From the NCBI RefSeq assembly GCF_001908725.1, contig NZ_CP018725.1, forward strand, positions 3,658,001 to 3,722,000: a stretch of 64,000 bases of DNA, in the 5' to 3' direction. Under the pieces are notes generated by a model. It saw nothing but the letters and a program-made list of their open reading frames with translations, searched no databases and was not told the origin of the DNA. Numbering within the stretch: position 1 is the stretch's first letter; the number at the start of each line of letters is the position of its first letter. Positions 8,843 to 18,908 of this stretch are shown in pieces. A program made the translations under genes and the position numbers. The DNA comes from Xanthomonas vesicatoria ATCC 35937. GTDB lineage: Bacteria; Pseudomonadota; Gammaproteobacteria; Xanthomonadales; Xanthomonadaceae.

Positions 8843-10492
8843 ATGAAGCGACTTGCCGTGGGACTCTTGGCAATGGCGGTCTCGACCGCAGTGATGGCGC
8901 AGGCGCCGAGCTTCGATGGCGCGCGCATCTCGCGCGACGTCAAGGAGCTGGCGTCCGATGCCTATGAAGGGCGCGGCCCGGCCACTGCCGGCGAAGAAAA
9001 AACCATCGCCTATCTGAGCAAACGATTTGCCGACGCGGGCCTGCAGCCCGGCGGCGATCTCAAGGATGGCAAGCGGCTGTGGACCCAGGCGGTGCCATTG
9101 CGCCGCGCCGATATCGTCGGTACGCCGACGCTTGCGCTGGCCAGTGCCGGCAAGCCGCAAGCGCTAACGCAGGGCAAGCAGATCGCCATCCGCGCCGCGC
9201 TCGATGGCTCGTCCAAGGTCGACATCGCCAACGCGCCGCTGGTGTTCGTCGGCTACGGCGTCAAGGCGCCGGAGCGTGATTGGGACGACTTCAAGGGCGT
9301 GGACCTGAAGGGCAAGATCGCGGTGGTGCTGATCAACGACCCGGACTTCGAAACCGGCAAGGGCGCCTTCGACGGCGCCGGCATGACCTACTACGGCCGC
9401 TGGACCTACAAGTACGAAGAAGGCGCACGTCAGGGCGCGCTCGGCGTGCTGGTGGTGCACGAAACCGCGCCGGCCTCGTACGGCTGGGACACCGTGGCCA
9501 GCTCCAACACCAACACGATGTTCGATGTGGTGCGCGACAACCCGCGCGCCGCCCATCCCACCGTGGAAGGCTGGATCCAGCGCGATCTGGCCACCGACCT
9601 GTTCAAGCGCGCCGGGCTGGATTTCGACGCCCTGAAGAAGCAGGCGCAGACCCGCGGCTTCAAGCCGGTCGAGCTCAAGGGGCAGAGCCTGAGCGCCAGC
9701 TACCAGGTCAAGTCCGACGTGATCACCTCGCACAACGTGGTTGCGCGCCTGGAAGGCAGCAAGCGCCCCGACGAGACGCTGATCTACAGCGCGCATTGGG
9801 ACCATATCGGCGTGGGCAAGCCGGACGCACGGGGAGACACCATCTTCAACGGCGCGCTGGATAACGCCAGCGGCACTGCGGCGCTGCTGGAGCTGGCACG
9901 CGGGTTTGCCAGCGGGCCCAAGCCGGAGCGCTCGGTGGTGTTCCTGGCCGTCACAGCAGAAGAAAAGGGCTTGCTGGGCTCGGAATTCTACGCTTCCAAG
10001 CCGCTGTACCCGTTGGATACCACGGTGGCGGTGATCAACATGGACGGCATGAACCCCTTCGTGCCGTCCCGCGATTTCGGCATCTACGGCACCGCAAAGC
10101 TCGAGTTGCTCGATCAGCTCAAGACCGTGGCCGCGCAATCCAAGCTGCGCTACACGCCCGACCCCAAGCCGCAGGCCGGCTATTTCTTCCGCTCCGACCA
10201 TTTCTCCTTCGCCAAGCGCGGCGTGCCGGCACTGTCGTATGCGGCCGGGCAGGATTGGGAAGTGGGCGGCATTGCCGCAGGCAAGGCGGCATCGGACGAC
10301 TACACCGCCAAGCGCTATCACCAGCAAGGCGATGAGTGGAAGCCGGATTGGACCTTCGCCGGTGCCGCGCGCGATCTGGGCGTGCTGTACACGCTGGGCC
10401 AGCAGTTGGCCGATTCGCGCCAGTGGCCGAACTGGAGCAGCGATTCGGAATTCCGCGCCACCCGCGATGCCAGCGAAGCGGCGCGCAAGTAA
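8843..10492 (+). CDS. Secreted M28-family zinc aminopeptidase with PA domain
   Basis: A 549-residue exported metallopeptidase. The N-terminal signal peptide (MKRLAVGLLAMAVSTAVMAQ) is cleaved near residue 19. An inserted protease-associated (PA) domain lies at about residues 130-280, and the M28 catalytic core follows. The two-zinc site is visible in order: His/Asp in SAHWDHIG, bridging Asp in GALDNASG, catalytic Glu pair in TAEEKG, Asp in NMDGMN, His in RSDHFSF. Such enzymes release N-terminal amino acids from peptides in the periplasm or outside the cell. The gene stands alone between repeat-bearing intergenic regions. Confidence 0.94.
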   Translation: MKRLAVGLLAMAVSTAVMAQAPSFDGARISRDVKELASDAYEGRGPATAGEEKTIAYLSKRFADAGLQPGGDLKDGKRLWTQAVPLRRADIVGTPTLALASAGKPQALTQGKQIAIRAALDGSSKVDIANAPLVFVGYGVKAPERDWDDFKGVDLKGKIAVVLINDPDFETGKGAFDGAGMTYYGRWTYKYEEGARQGALGVLVVHETAPASYGWDTVASSNTNTMFDVVRDNPRAAHPTVEGWIQRDLATDLFKRAGLDFDALKKQAQTRGFKPVELKGQSLSASYQVKSDVITSHNVVARLEGSKRPDETLIYSAHWDHIGVGKPDARGDTIFNGALDNASGTAALLELARGFASGPKPERSVVFLAVTAEEKGLLGSEFYASKPLYPLDTTVAVINMDGMNPFVPSRDFGIYGTAKLELLDQLKTVAAQSKLRYTPDPKPQAGYFFRSDHFSFAKRGVPALSYAAGQDWEVGGIAAGKAASDDYTAKRYHQQGDEWKPDWTFAGAARDLGVLYTLGQQLADSRQWPNWSSDSEFRATRDASEAARK

Positions 10493-11911
10493 CAACGGCT
10501 AGCCAGACTCCGTCGTGGCGATCAGGCGGCGTTGCCCGGTGCGGCATGTGCCACGTATGCATGCCGCGTTAGCTCCCACGAGCGGTGAGGGCGCCGCGCA
10601 CTCGAGGTCTTGGCGTTTGCTGAAGGGCCCTTGCCCGCCCACCATCGCAGGACACGCTGCAAGTACGTCCTTAGTAAGCTCCTTGGCGGCATCCATGCCG
10701 CCAAGGGTCCCGCGACGGTGGGCGGGCAAGGATCAGTCGCGTTGGTCGGTGCTCAGGGTTTCGGCACAGCAATCAGCAACCAGCCACTCCTAACCTCAAG
10801 ACGCGGTGGTTTCGTTCTTCGGTAAAACACCAGCCAACCGTCTGGTGCGGTGTTCTCGCCGCTTGCGGGACCGTGTGGCGGCATGGATGCCGCCACCGAG
10901 CCTCCATGGACGGATTCACGGCGTGTCCCGCGAGCGGTGAGGGCACCGCGCCCTCGAGGTCTTCGCGTCTGCTGCAGGGCCCTTGCCCGCCCACCATCGC
11001 GGGACACGCTGCAAGTACGTCCCTGTAAGCTCCGTGGCGGCATCCATGCCGCCAAGGGTCCCGCGACGGTGGGCGGGCAAGGACCAGTCGCGTTGGTCGG
11101 TGCTCAGGGTTTCGGCACAGCAACCAGCCACTCCTAAACCGCGCGACGCAGTGATTTCGTTCTTCGGTAAAAACACCAGCAAACGGTCTGGTGCGGTGTC
11201 CTCGCCGCTTGCGGGACCGTTGGCGGCATGGATGCCGCCATCGAGCCCCCATGGACGGGTTTACGGCGTGTCCCGCGAGCGGCGAGGGCGCCGCATCCTC
11301 GAATCGCCAAGCGTTTGATCGCATCTGAACCTCGCACCGACTCAGAACCCGGCTGTTTCCAAAGCGTTTGGAGGACGCGAAACGCAGCGTTCCTAGCCTG
11401 CGCGAGGTCGCTGCAGGAGCCGTCTCGCTTATTCCCATCGACCATGAGGTGCCCGTGTCTTCGCATTTCAGTCAGCGTCATTGCCATGATCTGCAGCGTC
11501 GGCACATTGGAAATGCAACCGATTGCACTTGCTGGCACATGATTTGCAATTGCCTGACAGGAAAGCAAGGCGCGCTGCCCGTGACAGTGCGCGCGCCAGA
11601 CTGCAATCTGTTGGGGTTGCGTTCGGTCGTTACCGCGTAGTCTGCCGCGCGGTCCTCGTCGGGAGGGGCGAAGACTGCACGATGGCCTTCGTTTCCTTTA
11701 ACGGTCGATTCTTTAGGATGAGCCGCGACGTCGCGTCGCCGCCAGGAGAGTTTGTGCATCGGAGTGGTTTCATAGCTGCCAATACCGCGACCTGGTCGCA
11801 CGTCGCCCGGCGCCTTGCCCGTGCGATGTGCTTTGCACGATCGCTACGCGTGGCGGGGATGGACCTCCCGCTGCAGCCCGCACTGTCGCACTCATGCGAC
11901 GGGCAGCCTTG
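10493..11911. other. 1.4-kb gene-free stretch upstream of opgH
   Basis: No open frame here reads as a protein. The left two thirds is the tandem palindromic repeat described separately. The right part (about 11310-11911) is unique sequence without recognised genes; it could hold the opgH promoter and leader or an undetected small RNA. I see no tRNA, insertion-sequence transposase or CRISPR array. Confidence 0.6.
10571..11305. repeat. Tandem ~350-bp repeat containing large nested palindromes
   Basis: Two direct copies follow one another: the anchor AGCGGTGAGGG starts at 10581 and 10933, and as AGCGGCGAGGG at 11278, giving periods of 352 and 345. Each copy contains a ~103-bp palindrome with arms CCTTGCCCGCCCACC... 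(10629-10653 against 10707-10731, two mismatches in 25). At its centre is a perfect hairpin, CCTTGGCGGCAT-CC-ATGCCGCCAAGG (10681-10706). A second palindrome type has arms of CTCGCCGCTTGCGGGAC / TCCCGCGAGCGGTGAG around a GGCGGCATGGATGCCGCC core (about 10853-10945). Both palindrome types recur at 35406-35760. No transposase is present, so the element is non-autonomous. Confidence 0.85.
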
Positions 11912-13849
11912 ATGGACGGTACCGTGACCCTTCCCCCCGCACCAACCGCAATCCCCCCCAAGTCCGCCCTCGACGCTGGCCAACCCACATTGCCGCCGGA
12001 AGCGCCGTTGGCGATGCCCGAACAATCGCTGCGCGAGGGCCAGTTGAAGGTGCCGCACCAGCGCACCTCGCCGGTCGGCATCGGCGTGCGCCGTTTCTAT
12101 CTGATCGGCGGCACCTTCGCCACGACCGCCATCGCGGTGTGGGTGATGCTCAGCGTGCTCTGGCCCGACGGCATCAGCGTGTTGGAAGGCTGCCTGCTGG
12201 GCCTGTTCGTGCTGCTGTTTGCATGGATCGCGATGTCGTTCGCCAGCGCCGTTGCCGGTTTCATCACCGTGGTGGCGCGCGCCGGGCGCAAGCTCGGCAT
12301 CGACCCGGAGCAGCCGCTGCCCGTGCTGCGCTCGCGCACCGCGTTGTTGATGCCCACCTACAACGAAGACCCGCGCCGCCTGCTGGCCGGCCTGCAGGCG
12401 ATCTACGAATCGGTGGCCGACACCGGCCAGCTGGAGCACTTCGATTTCTTCGTGCTCAGCGATACCACCCGCGATCACATCGGGCGTGCTGAAGAACTGG
12501 TCTACAACGAGCTGTGCGACCGCGTTGGCGGGCATGGCCGCATCTTCTACCGCCGCCGCGCCGACAATGCTGCGCGCAAGGCCGGCAACGTGGCCGACTG
12601 GGTGCGCCGCTTCGGCGGCAGCTACCCGCAGATGCTGATCCTGGACGCCGACAGCGTGATGACCGGCGACACCATCGTGCGGCTGGTCGCCGGCATGGAA
12701 AACAACCCGGACGTGGGCCTGATCCAGACCCTGCCGGCGGTGGTCAACGGCCAGACGCTGTTTGCGCGCATGCAGCAGTTCGGTGGCCGCGTGTACGGCC
12801 CGATCATCGCCTTTGGCGTGGCCTGGTGGCATGGCGCCGAGAGCAATTACTGGGGCCATAACGCCATCATCCGCACCCAGGCCTTCGCCGATCACGCCGG
12901 CCTGCCGTCGCTGCGCGGGCGCAAGCCGTTCGGCGGGCATGTGCTCAGCCACGACTTTGTGGAAGCGGCGCTGATGCGCCGCGGCGGCTGGGCCATGCAC
13001 ATGGTGCCGTACCTGCAGGGCAGCTACGAAGAAGGCCCGCCCACGCTCACCGACCTGCTGATCCGCGACCGTCGCTGGTGCCAGGGCAACCTGCAGCACG
13101 CCAAGGTGGTCGGCGCCAAGGGCCTGCACTGGATCAGCCGCATGCACATGCTGATCGGCATCGGGCATTACTTCACCGCACCGATGTGGGGCCTGTTGAT
13201 GCTGATCGGCATCGGCATTCCGCTGGCCGGCGGCGGCATCGATCTGGCCGGCGACCTGCCGTTCTCGCCTGCGCGCTATTGGCACGGCAGCAGCCAGGGC
13301 AATGCGATCTGGATCTTCGTCTGCACCATGTTCGTGTTGCTGGCGCCCAAGCTGCTGGGCTACATCGCATTGCTGCTCAACCCGCGCGAAATGAAGGCCT
13401 GCGGCGGCGCCATTCGCGCGCTCCTGAGCATCCTTCTGGAAACCGTGCTGGCCGCGCTGATGGCGCCGGTGGTGATGTACCTGCAGTCGCGTGGCGTGTT
13501 CGAAGTGCTGGCCGGCAAGGATTCGGGCTGGGATGCGCAGGTGCGCGACGACGGCAAGCTGTCGTGGCCGGCGCTGTTGCGCAGCTATGGCGGGCTGACC
13601 GTGTTCGGCTTGTTCATGGGTGCGGTGGCGTACACCGTCTCGCCCTCGCTGGCGGCCTGGATGGCGCCGGTGATCGTGGGCATGGCAGTGTCGATCCCGG
13701 TGGTGGCGCTGACCTCGCTGCGTCGCAGCGGTCTGGCGCTGCGCCGTGCCGGCATCTTCTGCATCCCCGAAGAGCTCGACCCGCCCAAGGTGTTGGTGCG
13801 TGCCTCCGAACTACGCCGCGCCGCGGCGCTGGAACCCTCGCTGATCTGA
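11912..13849 (+). CDS. opgH: Glucans biosynthesis glucosyltransferase H (HrpM)
   Basis: A 645-residue inner-membrane family 2 glycosyltransferase that elongates the beta-glucan backbone of osmoregulated periplasmic glucans from UDP-glucose. In Xanthomonas and Pseudomonas it is known as HrpM/MdoH and is needed for virulence. Two N-terminal membrane helices (about 55-110) precede the catalytic domain, with [27 protein letters not shown] and a QxxRW-type motif seen as RDRRWCQGN. Several C-terminal helices follow. I chose the ATG at 11912 ([11 protein letters not shown]), which gives the usual family length; in-frame ATGs at 11894 and 11828 are alternatives. No opgG lies beside it. Confidence 0.93.
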   Translation: MDGTVTLPPAPTAIPPKSALDAGQPTLPPEAPLAMPEQSLREGQLKVPHQRTSPVGIGVRRFYLIGGTFATTAIAVWVMLSVLWPDGISVLEGCLLGLFVLLFAWIAMSFASAVAGFITVVARAGRKLGIDPEQPLPVLRSRTALLMPTYNEDPRRLLAGLQAIYESVADTGQLEHFDFFVLSDTTRDHIGRAEELVYNELCDRVGGHGRIFYRRRADNAARKAGNVADWVRRFGGSYPQMLILDADSVMTGDTIVRLVAGMENNPDVGLIQTLPAVVNGQTLFARMQQFGGRVYGPIIAFGVAWWHGAESNYWGHNAIIRTQAFADHAGLPSLRGRKPFGGHVLSHDFVEAALMRRGGWAMHMVPYLQGSYEEGPPTLTDLLIRDRRWCQGNLQHAKVVGAKGLHWISRMHMLIGIGHYFTAPMWGLLMLIGIGIPLAGGGIDLAGDLPFSPARYWHGSSQGNAIWIFVCTMFVLLAPKLLGYIALLLNPREMKACGGAIRALLSILLETVLAALMAPVVMYLQSRGVFEVLAGKDSGWDAQVRDDGKLSWPALLRSYGGLTVFGLFMGAVAYTVSPSLAAWMAPVIVGMAVSIPVVALTSLRRSGLALRRAGIFCIPEELDPPKVLVRASELRRAAALEPSLI

Positions 13850-14090
13850 GTGGCGGCGCCGGCCGGGTCGGTTAGATGCAGCGTGCTGTGCCGAGCCTTG
13901 CCAACCGCGCTGTGTCGCCATTACCGGACGCTGCGTCACAGCCTCCTTGACGAAGAGCGCGGCCCGCGGGCAGTACATGCCACTCATCAAGTTTGCGGGC
14001 GCGCTCCGGGTGATCGGCGCGTTCGAGTCCACGTGATCGGCCAGGACCGGCGCGCAAGGCATAATGCCCGGCCCCAAGCGGAGCTGGATG

Positions 14091-14756
14091 ATGCTGGAAG
14101 TGATCGAACGCGAGACCGGACCCAACCCGCAATGGACCGTGCTGTGGCTGCACGGCTTGGGTGCCGATGGCAGCGATTTCGCCCCGATGGTGCCGGAACT
14201 GGTACGCCCGCACTGGCCGGCGCTGCGCTTTGTGTTCCCGCATGCGCCGATCCGCCCGATCACCATCAACAACGGCGTGCGCATGCGCGGCTGGTACGAC
14301 ATCGTCGGTATGGACTTCGCCAGCCGTGCCGACAAGGCGGGCATCGCCGAATCGGTCGCCCAGGTCGACGCCTTGATCGCCCATGAGCAGGCCCGCGGCA
14401 CGCCGCCCGAGCGCATCCTGCTTGCCGGGTTTTCGCAAGGCGGCGCAGTGACCTTGGCCGCGGGGCTGCAGCGCAGCGTGCCGCTGGCCGGGCTGATCGC
14501 GCTGTCGACCTATTTGCCGGACCCGGCTGCCGCAGCCACCCAGCTGCAGCCGGCCGCCACTGGCCAACCGGTGTTCATGGCCCACGGCAGCGCCGATCCC
14601 GTAGTGCCGTTCGCGGCAGGCCAGGCCAGCATGCAGGCCCTGCGCACGCTTGGCTTCGACCTGCAATGGCAGACCTACCCGATGGGCCATCAAGTCTGTC
14701 TGGAAGAAATCGAAGCCCTGCGCGACTGGATGCAGGCGCGCTTCACCTCCGCCTGA
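14091..14756 (+). CDS. Carboxylesterase/phospholipase, alpha/beta hydrolase
   Basis: A 221-residue cytoplasmic serine hydrolase of the acyl-protein thioesterase/carboxylesterase (abhydrolase_2) family. The triad is visible as Ser115 in AGFSQGG, Asp169 in HGSADPVVP and His200 in YPMGHQV. The oxyanion region is LHGLGADG. Family members cleave short acyl esters or thioesters. The ATG at 14091 was preferred to the adjacent ATG at 14088 and to 14064, because GGAG at 14080-14083 sits seven bases upstream. It ends four bases before algZ, so it may share that transcript, although no functional link is evident. Confidence 0.92.
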   Translation: MLEVIERETGPNPQWTVLWLHGLGADGSDFAPMVPELVRPHWPALRFVFPHAPIRPITINNGVRMRGWYDIVGMDFASRADKAGIAESVAQVDALIAHEQARGTPPERILLAGFSQGGAVTLAAGLQRSVPLAGLIALSTYLPDPAAAATQLQPAATGQPVFMAHGSADPVVPFAAGQASMQALRTLGFDLQWQTYPMGHQVCLEEIEALRDWMQARFTSA

Positions 14757-14760
14757 GCCC

Positions 14761-15813
14761 ATGGCCACCGGCGCCCCGCAGATCACCTGGATGCCGGACC
14801 TGTGCCGGCTGCCACGATTGGGTGCCATGCTGGGGTTGGCCGAGCTGGTGGTGCTGGTGGTGACCTTGGTGCCCGATGCCGGCGCCGCGCGCAGCATCAC
14901 CTTGTCGCGCTTCGTCTCGGCCAGCGGGCTGGCGCTGTGGCTGGCGCTGGCGGTCACCGTGTTGCTGTGCGTGCTACGGCCGTCGTTGTCGCGGCTACCG
15001 CCCAAGCTGGGTGGGCTGGCGGCGCTGCTGATTGCCGCGCTGGTGGCGATGCTGGGCGCAGGCATCGTGCATGGGCTGTATGCCGTACTGGGACAGGCCC
15101 CGCTTGGATCGCTGGTCGGCTTCTGGCGCTTCACCCTGGGCAGTGCGGCCACGGTGGTGCTGATCACCGCGCTGGCGCTGCGCTATTTCTACGTCAGCGA
15201 CCGCTGGGAAGCGCAGGTGCAGGCCAACGCGCGTGCCGAAGCCGACGCGCTGCAGGCGCGCATCCGCCCGCACTTCCTGTTCAACAGCATGAATCTGATT
15301 GCCAGCCTGCTGCGGCGCGATCCGGTGGTCGCCGAGCAGGCAGTGCTGGATCTGTCGGATCTGTTCCGCGCTGCGCTGGGCGCCGGCGAAGGCGTGTCCA
15401 CCCTGCGCGCCGAATGCGAGCTGGCCGAGCGCTATCTGGCCATCGAGTCGTTGCGCCTTGGCGAACGCCTGCAGGTGCGCTGGCACCGCCAGGAACCGTT
15501 GCCCTGGGAGCTGCCGATGCCGCGCCTGGTGCTGCAGCCGTTGGTCGAAAACGCGGTGCTGCATGGGGTCTCGCGCATGCCCGAAGGTGGCACGCTGTAC
15601 CTGTCGCTGCGTCAGCGCGGCAGCCAGTTGCAGATCCGCATCGTCAACCCGGCCCCGCAACCGGGAACCCAGTTGCCGCTGCTTGCCGGTGCAGGGCATG
15701 CGCAGGCCAGCATCTCGCACCGGCTAGCGTTTCAGTTCGGTGCCGGAGCACGGATGGCGGCCAGCTGGAACGAAGGCTACTATGCCTGCGAGATCACATT
15801 GCCGCTGCCGTGA
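14761..15813 (+). CDS. algZ: LytS-type sensor histidine kinase AlgZ/FimS
   Basis: A 350-residue membrane protein with four predicted helices in the first ~145 residues. The His_kinase domain (HPK8/LytS class) follows, with phosphoacceptor His171 in RPHFLFNSMN and the N-box LVLQPLVENAVLHG. The glycine-rich ATP-binding end is weak, as in AlgZ/FimS proteins of pseudomonads. It lies directly before the LytTR regulator algR and hemC, the same order as in Pseudomonas. There AlgZ/AlgR controls alginate, type IV pili and virulence genes; Xanthomonas does not make alginate, so here the role is probably surface or virulence control. The start at 14761 is just after the esterase stop. Confidence 0.9.
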   Translation: MATGAPQITWMPDLCRLPRLGAMLGLAELVVLVVTLVPDAGAARSITLSRFVSASGLALWLALAVTVLLCVLRPSLSRLPPKLGGLAALLIAALVAMLGAGIVHGLYAVLGQAPLGSLVGFWRFTLGSAATVVLITALALRYFYVSDRWEAQVQANARAEADALQARIRPHFLFNSMNLIASLLRRDPVVAEQAVLDLSDLFRAALGAGEGVSTLRAECELAERYLAIESLRLGERLQVRWHRQEPLPWELPMPRLVLQPLVENAVLHGVSRMPEGGTLYLSLRQRGSQLQIRIVNPAPQPGTQLPLLAGAGHAQASISHRLAFQFGAGARMAASWNEGYYACEITLPLP

Positions 15814-15844
15814 CGGGGGAGTCGCGTTAGCAAGGGGGATGTCC

Positions 15845-16582
15845 ATGACGGCCACGCAAGTGCGGGTGCTGATCGCCGATGACGAGCCACTGGCGCGCGA
15901 GCGCCTGCGCATGCTGCTGGGCGAGCATCTGCAGGTCGAGGTGATTGGCGAGGCCGAAAACGGCCAGCAGGTGCTGCAGCAGTGCGAACAGCTGCACCCG
16001 GACCTGGTGCTGCTGGATATCGCCATGCCCGGCGTCGACGGCCTGGAAACCGCGCGGCTGCTGCGCCAAAGCCAGCCGCCGCCGGCGGTAGTGTTCTGCA
16101 CGGCCTACGACCAGCATGCGCTGTCGGCGTTCGACGCCGCCGCGCTGGATTACCTGATGAAACCGGTGCGCCCGGAACGCCTGGCCGCAGCCCTGGAAAA
16201 AGTGGCCACCTTCCTGGCCGGGCGCGTCCCCGGCGTCGCGCCACGGCCGTTGCGCACCCATCTGTGCGCGCGCCTGCGCGGCAGCCTGCGGCTGATCGCC
16301 ATCGGCGACATCCGCTACCTGCAGGCCGAAGAGAAGTACGTCATCGTCCACCACACCCGTGGCGAGGACCTGATCGAAGAGTCGCTCAAGTCGCTGGAGG
16401 ACGAATTCGCCGACCGGCTGGTGCGCATCCATCGCAATTGCCTGGTCGCCCGCGACGAGCTGGTGGAGCTGCGCCGCAGCGGCGATGGACAGGTGCACGC
16501 CGTGCTGCGCAATGTTCCACAGACCCTGGAAGTGAGCCGGCGCTGCGTCGCCAGCCTGCGCGATCAACTGCGCCATGTATGA
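15845..16582 (+). CDS. algR: LytTR response regulator AlgR
   Basis: A 245-residue DNA-binding response regulator. The receiver domain (residues 1-120) has acidic Asp12/Asp13, phospho-acceptor Asp58 (LLDIAMPG), Thr87 and Lys106 (MKPV). A LytTR DNA-binding domain follows (about 140-243, EEKYVIVHH, LVRIHRNCLV). It is the partner of AlgZ 31 bases upstream. The ATG at 15845 is supported by AAGGGGG at 15832-15838 six bases upstream; an ATG two codons earlier is possible. LytTR proteins bind paired 9-12 base direct repeats. Confidence 0.92.
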   Translation: MTATQVRVLIADDEPLARERLRMLLGEHLQVEVIGEAENGQQVLQQCEQLHPDLVLLDIAMPGVDGLETARLLRQSQPPPAVVFCTAYDQHALSAFDAAALDYLMKPVRPERLAAALEKVATFLAGRVPGVAPRPLRTHLCARLRGSLRLIAIGDIRYLQAEEKYVIVHHTRGEDLIEESLKSLEDEFADRLVRIHRNCLVARDELVELRRSGDGQVHAVLRNVPQTLEVSRRCVASLRDQLRHV

Positions 16583-16612
16583 GTTACGGGTCCGGTCCGC
16601 GATAATGGCCGG

Positions 16613-17527
16613 ATGACAACGCTCCGCATCGCCACCCGCAAGAGCCCGCTCGCCCTTTGGCAGAGTGAACATGTCGCCGCCGCGCTGCGCCAGCACCATC
16701 CCGGCCTGGAGGTGGTGCTGGTGCCGATGAGCACCCGTGGCGACGAAGTGCTGGACCGCTCGCTGGCGGCAATCGGCGGCAAGGGCCTGTTTTTGAAGGA
16801 ACTAGAGCTGGCCATGCTGCGCGGCGAGGCCGATTGCGCGGTGCATTCGCTCAAGGATGTGCCGATGGAGCTGGACGACCCATTCGTGCTGCCGGCGATC
16901 CTTGGCCGCGGCGATGCAGCCGATGCGCTGGTGTCCAATCTCTACGCCAGCCTGCAGGCGTTGCCGCTGGGCGCGCGGGTGGGCACCTCGTCTTTGCGGC
17001 GCCAGGCCCAGTTGCGTGCCGCGCGCCCGGACCTGGAGCTGATCGACCTGCGCGGCAACGTCAACACGCGTCTGGCCAAACTCGACAACGGCGGCTACGA
17101 CGCCATCGTGCTGGCCTGCGCCGGCCTGCAGCGGCTGGGCCTGGACGCGCGCATCAGTGCGCGGCTGGACGCGCCGGACTGGTTGCCGGCACCGGCACAG
17201 GGCGCGGTGGCGGTGGAATGCCGTGGCGACGATGCGCGTATCCATGCGCTGCTGGCCGTGCTGGATGCGCCCACCACCCGCGTTTGCGTGGAAGCCGAGC
17301 GGGCGATGAATCGCGCCCTGCACGGCAGCTGCCATGTACCTGTGGCTGCTTTTGCGACCTGGGAAGGCGAGGGGTTGTATCTGCAGGGCATGGTCGGCAG
17401 TGCCAGCGATGGCCGCCTGATCCACGCCGATGCGCACGGCAGCGCTGGAGACACCGAGGAATTGGGCCGCCGCGTCGCTCAAGGCCTGTTCGACAAGGGC
17501 GCCGCCCAACTACTGGCCGAGCTGTAA
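16613..17527 (+). CDS. hemC: Porphobilinogen deaminase (hydroxymethylbilane synthase)
   Basis: A 304-residue cytoplasmic enzyme of heme synthesis that joins four porphobilinogen units into hydroxymethylbilane. The sequence opens with the family start [14 protein letters not shown]. It contains the active-site stretches [17 protein letters not shown] and [10 protein letters not shown]. Cys240 in HGSCHVP carries the dipyrromethane cofactor. It lies 30 bases after algR, as in other gammaproteobacteria. No hemD follows here. Confidence 0.97.
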   Translation: MTTLRIATRKSPLALWQSEHVAAALRQHHPGLEVVLVPMSTRGDEVLDRSLAAIGGKGLFLKELELAMLRGEADCAVHSLKDVPMELDDPFVLPAILGRGDAADALVSNLYASLQALPLGARVGTSSLRRQAQLRAARPDLELIDLRGNVNTRLAKLDNGGYDAIVLACAGLQRLGLDARISARLDAPDWLPAPAQGAVAVECRGDDARIHALLAVLDAPTTRVCVEAERAMNRALHGSCHVPVAAFATWEGEGLYLQGMVGSASDGRLIHADAHGSAGDTEELGRRVAQGLFDKGAAQLLAEL

Positions 17528-17835
17528 CCCCGATTGGCCGCCGCGTCGTAGGGCGGCCAAGGTCGCGTGGGGAGTTATCGCCCAAGCCCGGGGCGGCCAG
17601 GTCCGTTCCTACAGATGCGTAGTTGCGTAGGTACCAGAAGCCGCCACTGAATCGTAGGGGTGGACCTGGCTGCGATGGCATTAGCTGGGAAACCCTGTCG
17701 CGGCCAGGGCCGCTCCTACAGACGCGCGATTGCGTAGTTGCCGGCAGCTCCACCGAATCGAAGGAGCAGCCGGCCGCGAGCGCATGACCGATAACTAGCC
17801 CCCGCGCCCAAGCCCGCAAGACCCTGACCGAGCGC
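17528..17835. repeat. Intergenic repeat pair between convergent hemC and DUF481 genes
   Basis: Two direct copies about 107 bases apart begin with GCGGCCAGG(T/G)CCG(T/C)TCCTACAG (about 17593 and 17700) and run through CACTGAATCGTAGG / CACCGAATCGAAGG. Each copy has inverted arms, for example GGCCAGGTCC near 17597 against GGACCTGGC near 17671, so each can fold into a long imperfect hairpin. Lying between convergent genes, they could act as a two-way terminator. Confidence 0.65.
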
Positions 17836-18642
17836 TTACTTGAACGTGTAGACCAGGTTCACCGTGGTCAGCGTGTCGGTCTTCTTGTCGCCGTCGCTGA
17901 CCTCGCTGTTGTGGCGCATCTGCCAGGCGGCCTTGAGCGCGAAGTGCGAGTTCATGCTGACCTGCACGCCAAAATCGTTTTGCGCATAGGTGTTGTATTC
18001 GCCCGATTCCACCAGCAGCGTGTTGATCAGGTCGGTGTTGTCGGTGACCGTGTATTTCAGGTCGAACAGGCCGCGTCCGATCAGGCCGGTTTCGTTGCGG
18101 TCTTCGTCGCTGTTGTGCGCGCGGCGGATACCCGGGCCGATCTGCGCGTCCAGATAGAAGCGCTCGGCATCGATCAGGCGCGTGCCGTAACCGATACCGA
18201 AGGTGGCCAGGCGGTCATAGGTGGCGAAGTCGTCGTGTTCGTAACGGCCGGTGGCGGTGAGCTGGCGGTGTTCGCCTAGCTGCAACGCACTGCCGGCGCT
18301 GCCGGTGTAACGCTCGGCGGTGGTCTGGCGCTCGCGTTCGGTGCTGCCGTCGTCGTTGGTGTTGGTGTATTCCGAGCTCGAACGCAGCGCGGTGGCATCC
18401 AGGCTGTGGATCCAGTCGCCGTCGGTGTAGCGCAGGCGCACGCGGCCGTTGAGGCTGTCGGTGGTGCTGTTGCCGTGGGCAGCGGCATAGCCCAGCTCAC
18501 CGCTGCTGCCACTCCAGGGCGAGGGCACAAGCGCAGCAGCAGGGTCAACCGGCGTCGGCGCGACCGCGATCGACTGGGCCCAGACGGTGGGCGTGATCAA
18601 CAGCAGGGGCAGCAGGACAGACAACGGGGCACGGCGGGACAT
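17836..18642 (-). CDS. DUF481 outer-membrane beta-barrel protein (YdiY-like)
   Basis: A 268-residue exported protein. It has a signal peptide (residues 1-22, ending TVWAQ). The mature part is alternating amphipathic strands typical of a DUF481/YdiY barrel (GELGYAAAHGNSTTDSLNGRVRL at the start, LTTVNLVYTFK at the end). The terminal aromatic-rich strand fits outer-membrane insertion. The family has no settled biochemical role; some members are acid- or salt-induced. Confidence 0.85.
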   Translation of the reverse strand: MSRRAPLSVLLPLLLITPTVWAQSIAVAPTPVDPAAALVPSPWSGSSGELGYAAAHGNSTTDSLNGRVRLRYTDGDWIHSLDATALRSSSEYTNTNDDGSTERERQTTAERYTGSAGSALQLGEHRQLTATGRYEHDDFATYDRLATFGIGYGTRLIDAERFYLDAQIGPGIRRAHNSDEDRNETGLIGRGLFDLKYTVTDNTDLINTLLVESGEYNTYAQNDFGVQVSMNSHFALKAAWQMRHNSEVSDGDKKTDTLTTVNLVYTFK

Positions 18643-18908
18643 GGGCGGCTCGCTTGAGGGCAGGGCGGGAGGATGGAAGCGATTTCATGATAGCGGACTG
18701 TGCGGCACGTCATGACCCGGTGAACGCCGCGCTTCATTGGCGGTTCTGGCGCTGGGAGCTGTCGCGTTCGGTTACGGGCAACGCCAGGACCCTGCGCACG
18801 GCGCCTTCGCGATTGGCGCAAGCCGGCCAGCCGGGACGGGCGGTGCTCTGCACCAGAGTGCATAGCGGCGCTCACCCCGCGGCGCGAAGAACCGGACATA
18901 ATCGGCGC

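Noticed and set aside
10571..11305. CRISPR array
   Set aside because: The repeat unit is ~350 bp, present twice, with internal palindromes and no spacers or cas genes.
10571..11305. Insertion sequence
   Set aside because: No frame encodes a transposase and no target duplication was seen; a non-autonomous repeat fits better.
11459..11489. Plant-inducible promoter (PIP) box TTCGC-N15-TTCGC upstream of opgH
   Set aside because: Only the first half-site TTCGC matches; the second is ATTGC and no suitable -10 box follows.
11523..11912. Possible gene directly upstream of opgH
   Set aside because: Arg/Cys-rich translation without ribosome site or domain; probably non-coding leader DNA.
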